Of a DNA stretch of 11,511 nt, positions 6,046 to 11,511 are shown in pieces. The DNA comes from an uncultured Selenomonas sp. (lineage in GTDB: Bacteria > Bacillota > Negativicutes > Selenomonadales > Selenomonadaceae). A program made the position numbers and the translations under genes. Position 1 is the first letter of the stretch. Each line of letters starts with the position of its first letter. The notes under the pieces are model-generated. The model saw only the letters and a list, made by a program, of their open reading frames with translations, did no database searches and was not told the DNA's origin. The stretch covers positions 1 to 11,511 of the forward strand of contig CAJPRR010000064.1 in NCBI GenBank assembly GCA_905373085.1, read 5' to 3'.

Positions 6046-6074
6046 ATTATACTCTAGGACAATGGTTTAGTCAA
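6046..6074 (-). promoter_or_regulatory. Strong promoter of the non-coding RNA
   Basis: The minus strand has TTGACT at 6069-6074, a 17-bp spacer and a perfect TATAAT at 6046-6051. This is one of the two best sigma-70-type promoters in the window (with secG), and no coding gene follows it before the terminator at 5751-5776. Confidence 0.85.
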
Positions 6075-6183
6075 GGGAAACTTACAAAGTTTTTTCATTT
6101 TCTCAAGTCTGAGCGTTTTTTATTCGCAATCCCTTGTTCTTCCTGTATTTTAATGGAAACCTTGCAAGAAGGAAGTGCCTTTA

Positions 6184-7365
6184 ATGAAAATGACGAGACG
6201 CAGCCGCATGATTCTCATTGCCTTTCTAGGTATAATGTCCGCCATGGCGCCATTGGCGACCGACATGTACCTGCCCGCTCTGCCCGAACTCTCAGCGGAG
6301 TTTTCCGCCTCGACCTCGGCGACGCAGCTGACCTTGACGATGACGCTGCTCGGCATGGCGGTCGGGCAGATCTTCCTCGGACCTTTGAGCGACATGTACG
6401 GGCGCAAACGGCCGCTCTTTGCGGGCATGGTCGCCTTCGCCCTCGTCTCGGCGGGCTGCTTCTACGCAAGCTCCATCGAGCCTTTTCTCGCGCTGCGCTT
6501 CCTGCAAGGCTTCGCGGGCGCGAGCGGCCTCGTCATCTCACGCGCCATCGCACGCGACGTCGCCGAAGGCGTCGAGCTCACGCGCTTCATGGCCATCCTC
6601 ATGCTCGTGAACGGACTCGCGCCGATCCTCGCTCCCGTCGCCGGCGGCCAGATTCTTGCCTTCTCCTCGTGGCGCATCATCTTCGCCGTGCTCGCCGTCA
6701 TCGGCGTCCTCCTCGCTGTCTGGACGCTCAAGACGCGCGAGACGCTGGCAAAAGAAGAGCGGCAAAAGAACATGGCGGCGAGCTTTCACGCCTTCCCTGC
6801 GCTGCTTCGCGACCGCTACTTCTTCGGGCATTGCCTCGTGCAGTGTTTCGTCTTCGCTTCCTTTTTCTCCTACATCGCCGGCTCTTCCTTCGTCTTTCAG
6901 AACATCTACGGCATCTCGGCGCAGGGCTACAGCCTGATCTTCGGCGGCATCGGCACGGGACTCTTCCTCGTGGGCGGACTGCCTGCACGCCTTGCCGGAC
7001 ATGTCAAGGACGTCACGATGCTCAAGGCTTCGCTCCTCGTGTCGCTCGTAGGCAGTTCGCTTCTTCTCGCAGCCTTCCTCACAGGATTCGCGCCGCTCGC
7101 GCTCGTCATCGTCCTGCTCTTCATCACCATCGTGCCGCTCTCCGTCATGGGCACGGCAAGCTTCTCGCTCGCACTCTCGCGCCAAGGCAGGAACGCGGGC
7201 GCAGCGTCGGCTCTCATCGGCTTCTTCTCCATGGCGCTCGGCGGCGTCATGATGCCCCTCGTCGGCATCGCGGGCGACGCCACAGCAATCCCCATGGCGG
7301 GTCTCATGCTCGCAGGCTATACGCTCGGCGCACTCGTCTTCTACCGCCGCGTCAAGAACGGCTGA
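6184..7365 (+). CDS. MFS multidrug efflux transporter, Bcr/CflA family
   Basis: This 393-residue protein has about twelve hydrophobic segments and is expected in the inner membrane as a proton-driven exporter. The Bcr/CflA-type TM1 motif TDMYLPALP is at residues 26-34. MFS motif A, GPLSDMYGRKRP, is at 66-77. The TM4 Arg segment is RFLQGFAGASGLVISRAIARD (split near 105 and 120), and the TM5 region NGLAPILAPVAGG is at 143-155. Family members export drugs such as bicyclomycin or chloramphenicol, or metabolites; the substrate is not deducible here. The ATG at 6184 has AAGGAAG about 8 bases upstream. A GTG at 6175 overlaps that site and an ATG at 6190 is a less likely alternative. No convincing promoter was found in the 110 bp between it and the divergent ncRNA promoter. 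Its stop is 19 bp from the stop of the opposing small gene. Confidence 0.92.
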   Translation: MKMTRRSRMILIAFLGIMSAMAPLATDMYLPALPELSAEFSASTSATQLTLTMTLLGMAVGQIFLGPLSDMYGRKRPLFAGMVAFALVSAGCFYASSIEPFLALRFLQGFAGASGLVISRAIARDVAEGVELTRFMAILMLVNGLAPILAPVAGGQILAFSSWRIIFAVLAVIGVLLAVWTLKTRETLAKEERQKNMAASFHAFPALLRDRYFFGHCLVQCFVFASFFSYIAGSSFVFQNIYGISAQGYSLIFGGIGTGLFLVGGLPARLAGHVKDVTMLKASLLVSLVGSSLLLAAFLTGFAPLALVIVLLFITIVPLSVMGTASFSLALSRQGRNAGAASALIGFFSMALGGVMMPLVGIAGDATAIPMAGLMLAGYTLGALVFYRRVKNG

Positions 7366-7384
7366 GGGGGCCTTCGTGCTTCCT

Positions 7385-7615
7385 TCAAATTTCCGCTGGG
7401 TGTACCTCTTCGTCGTCGAGCGTTCCTTCGAGATCGTGATCCGTCATGGCACAGACGGCGGCATCGGACCAGATGTTCTCCGCCGTCTCGATCATGTCGA
7501 TGATCGTGTAGATCGGCAAGATCACGCCCATCAGCCCCAGGGGCGCACCGAGCGAGGACGTCAAGGAGAGCGTCAGGAAGTAGCAGCCCCTCTTTTGCCT
7601 GGAGAACAATTCCAT
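7385..7615 (-). CDS. Small membrane protein of unknown function, end of the iron-uptake operon
   Basis: This protein has 76 residues from the ATG at 7615, or 82 from an ATG at 7633 whose ATGA overlaps the permease stop. The 7615 start has GAGAGGG nine bases upstream; the 7633 start has no ribosome site but would be translationally coupled. The N-terminus is basic (SRQKRG). A hydrophobic stretch of roughly residues 11-40 (YFLTLSLTSSLGAPLG, then MGVILPIYTIID) may form one or two membrane segments. The C-terminus is acidic (AENIWSDAAV, then DHDLEGTLDDEEV). The basic-hydrophobic-acidic layout, with a Gly/Pro turn, and the tight spacing argue that it is a real gene and not a shadow. I do not recognise the family. 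Context suggests an accessory to the iron importer, but this is inference. Confidence 0.68.
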   Translation of the reverse strand: MELFSRQKRGCYFLTLSLTSSLGAPLGLMGVILPIYTIIDMIETAENIWSDAAVCAMTDHDLEGTLDDEEVHPAEI

Positions 7616-7629
7616 GCGCCGAAGCCCTC

Positions 7630-8682
7630 TCATTCGGCATCGCCGAAGCCGTAGCTGCGGCGCACCATCAGGTAGACGAAGCACGGTGCGCCGACCAGTG
7701 AGACGAGGATGCCGATCGGCAGTTCCGTTCGCGGCAGGATCGTGCGGCACAGCACATCCGCCCAAACGAGCAGAATAGCGCCGGCAAAGGCGCTGGCGGG
7801 CAGAAGCCGCCTGTGTTCCGCCCCTGTGAGCATGCGCATGACATGCGGGCAGATCAAGCCGACGAAGCCAATCATGCCTGCCGAGTAGACGACGAAGCCC
7901 ACCATCAGGGACGACAAGACAAGATAGCCATGGCGATAGCGCGTCAAATCCCTGCCCAGAGTAATGGCAGCGGCATCGCCCACAAGCATGAGGTTCAAGA
8001 TCTGGCTCTGCGTCCAGAAGAACGCCGTGCCGAGCACGATGATCGGGCAGATCACCGCGAGATTCTCCCACTTGGCATTCGCCAAACTGCCCATGAGCCA
8101 ATAAGCGACGGTCTGCATGCCCTCACGATTGTTGGCAAAATAAACGATGAAGCTCGAAAAAGCGCTGCAGACAGCGCTCAGCGCCATGCCCGAGAGCAGC
8201 AGCTTGACAGGGCTGGAATGCCCGCCGACGCCCGAAAGGACGAGGACGCCCATGGAGACGGCAAAAGCGCCGCCGGCGGCGGCAAGCCCTATGAAATTCT
8301 CGCCGAGGAAAGCGCCGAGCCCCAACATGATCGCCGCCGTAGCCCCGAGCGACGCCCCCGAGGAGATGCCCAAGATGTACGGGTCAGCCAGCGGATTCTT
8401 CACGATTGCCTGCATGATGACGCCGCAGACGGAAAGCCCCATGCCTGTCAGCACGGCGAGCACGATGCGCGGCAGGCGCAGCAGCCAGATGATGTCATAG
8501 ACAGCGCTGTCGCCATAAGAGGCAAAACTCTCCCAGCCCGTGATGCCATAGACGATCGAGCCGAAAGCCTCCGCAAGAGAGACATCGACCGTGCCGACCG
8601 TGACGGCACATAAGACGGATGCAATGAGCAGTCCGCTCAAGAGCCATGAGGAAAGACTGCTCTCCCACATTTTTTTCTTCAT
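7630..8682 (-). CDS. Iron(III)-siderophore/heme ABC transporter permease, FecCD family
   Basis: This 350-residue inner-membrane protein has about ten hydrophobic segments and the FecCD/BtuC signatures. RLPR is at residues 69-72. NPLADPYILGISSGAS is at 96-111. Near the C-terminal third lies GFVGLICPHVMR, the cytoplasmic loop that contacts the ATPase. It forms the channel for ferric-chelate, heme or cobalamin import. The start is the ATG at 8680-8682, which overlaps the stop of the binding-protein gene as ATGA and has AAGGGG about 8 bases upstream. A longer reading from 8733 would begin inside the neighbour gene. It is followed, again with an ATGA overlap, by the small membrane-protein gene. 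The ATPase gene normally found next to it is absent from this side. The chelate class is inferred from the upstream receptor, not from this sequence. Confidence 0.93.
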   Translation of the reverse strand: MKKKMWESSLSSWLLSGLLIASVLCAVTVGTVDVSLAEAFGSIVYGITGWESFASYGDSAVYDIIWLLRLPRIVLAVLTGMGLSVCGVIMQAIVKNPLADPYILGISSGASLGATAAIMLGLGAFLGENFIGLAAAGGAFAVSMGVLVLSGVGGHSSPVKLLLSGMALSAVCSAFSSFIVYFANNREGMQTVAYWLMGSLANAKWENLAVICPIIVLGTAFFWTQSQILNLMLVGDAAAITLGRDLTRYRHGYLVLSSLMVGFVVYSAGMIGFVGLICPHVMRMLTGAEHRRLLPASAFAGAILLVWADVLCRTILPRTELPIGILVSLVGAPCFVYLMVRRSYGFGDAE

Positions 8683-9692
8683 GCAGCGTCCCCTTCCGAT
8701 GCAGCGGCCTCCTGCAATCCGCGCTTGAAACAACGGATGCCGTCCAATACCCGCACGCCAGGGCAGCGCATGAGATAGAAGGGCACGGAGTAGATATGCC
8801 CTTCCCGCACGGCACGCAGGCGATGAAGCGCTGGATTGGCCAGAAGCCGCTCGCGCGATCCTTGATCGTGCGGCGACACAGACTGGACAAATATGACGTC
8901 AGGGTCAAGCATCAAGAGCTGCTCATAGCTGATGAACTCGTCCTCGCCCACCATCTGACGATCTGCGCCCAAGACCTCCGCGCCGAGCTTCTCCAAGATG
9001 TCACCCGCGAGCGTGCGCGGCGTATAGATGGTCAGTTGGCGTGCGACGGAAGATACAACGAGGACGCGCCGTCTCTTCCCTTGCATTACGGGCGTCATCT
9101 CAGCGCGAATCTCCTGCTCGATCTCTGCCGCCCTTTCCTCTCGATCGACAATCGTGCCGAGATCGCGGATGAATCTCAGCTCGTCTTCCAACGTATGAAC
9201 GTCCTTGAACTCCGCGCCATTCATCGTCGTCATATAGACGTTCGTGCCGCGCTTCTCCCAGAAGTCGCTGCGCCCGACGCCGTTGCCCTGCCGCGTGAAG
9301 TCGAAGAGCCAGCCGACGATCAGATCGGGCTGCAGCGTCAGCATCGTTTCCACATCGGGCACTTGCTTGAGACGCAAGGGAATCGTTTCATAAGCTGATA
9401 CATTCTCCGGCGCAAGAACATCCACATTCGACAACCCGCCCGCAACGATGATGCGATCTGCCGCTCCCAAAGCCAGTAAAGTCTCAATGGAGTTCTGCCA
9501 AAGCGCGACAATGCGATTTGGATGCTCTCGATAGTGATAAACATGCGAGCGCAGAGCCGAATCATAATTTTCTACAGCAAAACCGTCCGCCCGAGCCACT
9601 TCCCTCGCAACGTCATAGGAGCAGCCAGCTCGAATGATGGCAAACAGAAAGAGTGCACTGAGGAGGATGCTGCCCAAATACAGTCGTTTCAT
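8679..9692 (-). CDS. Iron-chelate substrate-binding lipoprotein, FecB/FhuD-like (Peripla_BP_2)
   Basis: This 337-residue protein captures the ferric chelate in the periplasm for the FecCD permease. The hydrophobic N-terminus ends in AIIRAGC, so Cys24 is a plausible lipidation site; Arg at -3 is unusual for a lipobox. The family entry motif is NRIVALWQNSIETLLALGA (about residues 58-76), matching the usual pattern of IVAL..S..E.L..LGA. PDLIVGW and DPDVIFVQ mark the two lobes, joined by a long helical linker near residues 165-190. The ATG at 9692 is preceded only by a weak purine stretch (AAAAGATGG), so translation may depend on read-on from the receptor gene 52 bp upstream. The stop overlaps the permease start. 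No terminator lies between the receptor and this gene. The ligand could be a siderophore, heme or cobalamin; the receptor favours a siderophore. Confidence 0.88.
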   Translation of the reverse strand: MKRLYLGSILLSALFLFAIIRAGCSYDVAREVARADGFAVENYDSALRSHVYHYREHPNRIVALWQNSIETLLALGAADRIIVAGGLSNVDVLAPENVSAYETIPLRLKQVPDVETMLTLQPDLIVGWLFDFTRQGNGVGRSDFWEKRGTNVYMTTMNGAEFKDVHTLEDELRFIRDLGTIVDREERAAEIEQEIRAEMTPVMQGKRRRVLVVSSVARQLTIYTPRTLAGDILEKLGAEVLGADRQMVGEDEFISYEQLLMLDPDVIFVQSVSPHDQGSRERLLANPALHRLRAVREGHIYSVPFYLMRCPGVRVLDGIRCFKRGLQEAAASEGDAA

Positions 9693-9744
9693 CGCACCAT
9701 CTTTTCAAAAGAACGACTCAACGAATCCGCAAACATTCCCGTCA

Positions 9745-11511
9745 TCAGAAATCGCAGCTCGCCGACAAGGAAACCGTACGCGGCATGCCCAAAGCGATAG
9801 AACTCCCCGAAGCATACCAGTAGCGCTTGTCAAACAAGTTGCTGCACATCAAGGAGAACGTCACATCCTTGCTCGAAATCTTTGTCTTGTAATTCAGTCC
9901 CAGATCGAAGGTTGTATAAGCAGGCACATCCAGTGGATCGCTGTGGCGAATACGCGCCTTGGCACTGTAGTTCAACCGTCCGATGACCGAGAGATCTTCC
10001 GTCGGCTTATAGACGAGCGCCGCCGTCCCTGCCCATTTCGGCAGTCCCAGGACGGAATTGCCGTCCGTCTGCTCCGCCTGCAGCCAATTCAGCGCGAGGA
10101 TCATATCGAGCTGCGGCGAAACCTTGCCGACAGCCGAATATTCAACGCCCGAATACTTCTGCTCCTTATCGATTTCCAAATATTTTAAGCCGCCCCGCAA
10201 AACATCGTTCGTTCCTTGCTTGCGCATATTGTAGTAACTGAGCGTCTGCAAAAGCCCCTTGCTCTGATACTTGACGCCGACCTCGTTCTGCTTCGTCTTT
10301 GCCGGCGGAATCGTCTCGCCCCTGTTTGCATAGCTGGAGCCGACGACCGTCCCCTCGTCAAAGCTCTCGCTGTGATTTGCATACATCATGAATTGCGGCG
10401 TGAACTGATACGTAACGGCAAATGTCGGGCAAGTCGCGCTCGCGTCGATTTCTGACGCGCTGCTGCCCGCATAGTTTCTCGCGCGGATGCCGCGATGCCC
10501 GTGCAGACCGAGCGTGACGCCAAGCTTGTCGCCCGGCGCGGTAAAGGTGTCGACGATATGCCAGCCAAGCATCTGCAGATTGTACTGCGTCTTCAGCGTG
10601 TGCTTCGGAAAGCGTGCATTCAGCGGCGTAGAATTGGAGCGGTAAATGTTACCCGGTGCCGGGATATAGACATCCGAAGGATCGGAGCCGTAATTCCCTA
10701 TGACTTCACGCCGAAACCACATCTTGTCAAGGCTCAGCACATAGTCGCTCTTCCACTCGCCGAGCTTGAAATCGCCCTTGACGCCGATGCCGATATACTT
10801 CGTCGAATGTGCCACAGGCCATTGCGAATAGCCGCTGCCCCATCCCGATGACGCCCTAGAAGCATAATCTCCATTCATATTGAGCAGCGTGCGACCATAC
10901 CCTTGAATCCAGCTCGTATAGTTTTCCTTGTGATAGCCGGCATTCAAAAATGCCTTCGCATGTTCGCTGAGCTTCTGCTCGTGATTCAGAATGAATGTCC
11001 AATCATTATACGTGTCCTCCGCCCAATCCGGGGAGAAGTTGATCGAACCCCTAGGGGCTTTCGGCAAACTTTTGAGGTTTTTCGCGACACTCAAGCTATT
11101 GCCGTCGCCGCGCTGGCGCGTATAGTCGTAGCCCATGAGCAAATTCGTCGTGCTGTTCGCCGTCTTGTGATCGAGGTTCAGATAGACGCCCCACTTCCAC
11201 ATGCGTGCATGATCGACCGACAAAGTGCCCTGCCCCTGCAAGACGTTGAAGCGCACACCCCATTCCTTGTTCTCGCCGAAGCGCTCGCCGAGATCGACCG
11301 ACTGCGAGACATAGCTCTTGCCATGAAACGAGATCTTCGCCTCGCGGTCGCCTTTCGCCGACGCCTTTTTGGAAATCATATCGACGACGCCTCCCGCATT
11401 TTCCTGCCAGCCCGCCGTCGTGCCACGCACGCCGAGCGCAGGCCCTGCAATGACAGTGACACTGTCGATGAAGTTCGCTGTCATATCCTTCTGATGCGCC
11501 ATGCCGGGCAC
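9745..11511 (-). CDS. TonB-dependent siderophore receptor, C-terminal part (enters from the right edge)
   Basis: The 588 codons visible cover the end of the plug domain and a complete outer-membrane beta-barrel. The frame is open to the edge and the first codon in view is internal. The signal peptide, TonB box and most of the plug lie outside. The plug signature ENAGGVVDMISKK at about residues 37-49 corresponds to the NPAGGVVN.ISK motif of siderophore receptors such as FhuA and FpvA. Alternating aromatic beta-strands follow (for example WGVRFNVL, YNLQMLGWHIVD, FMMYANHSESFDEG). Near the end come NEVGVKYQSKG, the common NLFDKRYWYA segment and a terminal Phe, which fits recognition by the BAM machinery. 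It imports a ferric chelate using TonB-ExbBD energy. Gene order with the binding protein and permease downstream supports one iron-uptake operon; its promoter is off the window. Confidence 0.93.
   Translation of the reverse strand: MPGMAHQKDMTANFIDSVTVIAGPALGVRGTTAGWQENAGGVVDMISKKASAKGDREAKISFHGKSYVSQSVDLGERFGENKEWGVRFNVLQGQGTLSVDHARMWKWGVYLNLDHKTANSTTNLLMGYDYTRQRGDGNSLSVAKNLKSLPKAPRGSINFSPDWAEDTYNDWTFILNHEQKLSEHAKAFLNAGYHKENYTSWIQGYGRTLLNMNGDYASRASSGWGSGYSQWPVAHSTKYIGIGVKGDFKLGEWKSDYVLSLDKMWFRREVIGNYGSDPSDVYIPAPGNIYRSNSTPLNARFPKHTLKTQYNLQMLGWHIVDTFTAPGDKLGVTLGLHGHRGIRARNYAGSSASEIDASATCPTFAVTYQFTPQFMMYANHSESFDEGTVVGSSYANRGETIPPAKTKQNEVGVKYQSKGLLQTLSYYNMRKQGTNDVLRGGLKYLEIDKEQKYSGVEYSAVGKVSPQLDMILALNWLQAEQTDGNSVLGLPKWAGTAALVYKPTEDLSVIGRLNYSAKARIRHSDPLDVPAYTTFDLGLNYKTKISSKDVTFSLMCSNLFDKRYWYASGSSIALGMPRTVSLSASCDF

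Noticed and set aside
4184..6046. A 620-codon open frame on the minus strand
   Set aside because: It lies antisense to the acyl-CoA ligase, which has all its motifs on the plus strand, and it runs through two terminators and the ncRNA region. Its composition (Asp/Val/Arg/His-rich) is typical of an antisense shadow in GC-rich DNA.
6075..6183. Possible promoter for the MFS gene
   Set aside because: Several AT-rich hexamers exist (for example TATTTT near 6146), but none has a matching -35 box at 16-18 bp. I do not call one.
6184..7365. MFS exporter as a siderophore exporter belonging to the iron locus
   Set aside because: It is convergent with the uptake operon and not co-transcribed, no siderophore biosynthesis gene is in view, and the Bcr/CflA family has many substrates. 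Proximity alone is not enough.
5787..7439. A 550-codon plus-strand open frame over the MFS gene
   Set aside because: It is the +3-frame shadow of the MFS transporter, Arg/His-rich without membrane segments, and it starts inside the ncRNA region.
7616..8101. Upstream extension of the small membrane-protein frame
   Set aside because: The frame stays open back to 8101, but that part overlaps the permease in another frame and reads as low-complexity Arg/Gly/His sequence. Only the part from 7633 or 7615 looks like a protein.

Overview
The window looks like chromosomal DNA of a GC-rich member of the Negativicutes, most likely Selenomonas or a close relative. Three things suggest this: a TonB-dependent outer-membrane receptor (so a diderm cell), the Firmicutes gene order secG - carboxylesterase - rnr, and strong Shine-Dalgarno sites with TTGACA/TATAAT-type promoters. 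The taxonomic call is an inference from gene content and style; no rRNA is present.

Layout. Positions 1-1900 (minus strand) hold a conserved housekeeping unit: a strong promoter, secG, an internal terminator-like hairpin, a carboxylesterase, and the first 221 codons of RNase R, which runs off the left edge. Positions 1899-2895 hold a self-contained, visibly AT-richer minus-strand cassette: a small protein of about 72 residues overlapping a zeta-toxin-like P-loop kinase, with its own promoter and a terminator on each side. This is a probable type II toxin-antitoxin pair with an unfamiliar antitoxin. Positions 2901-4044 (minus) carry a lone YtfQ-type sugar-binding lipoprotein with its own promoter and terminator but no adjacent permease or ATPase. 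Positions 4110-5720 (plus) carry a monocistronic fatty-acyl-CoA ligase.

Positions 5751-6074 contain no credible gene. On the minus strand they have a near-consensus promoter (TTGACT-17-TATAAT), about 289 nt of highly structured sequence, and a strong intrinsic terminator. This is best read as a free-standing structured non-coding RNA, which I could not match to a family I know. It is the most interesting element here.

Positions 6184-7365 (plus) encode a Bcr/CflA-type MFS exporter. Converging on it from the right is a minus-strand iron/siderophore uptake operon: a TonB-dependent receptor (C-terminal part; the gene enters from the right edge), a FecB-like binding lipoprotein, a FecCD-type permease, and a coupled small membrane protein of 76-82 residues of unknown function. 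No ATPase gene for this importer lies in the window.

The uptake operon would move a ferric chelate across the outer membrane (receptor), capture it in the periplasm (lipoprotein) and pass it through the inner membrane (permease). The ATPase must be encoded elsewhere. I see no tRNA, rRNA, CRISPR array, insertion sequence or attachment site.
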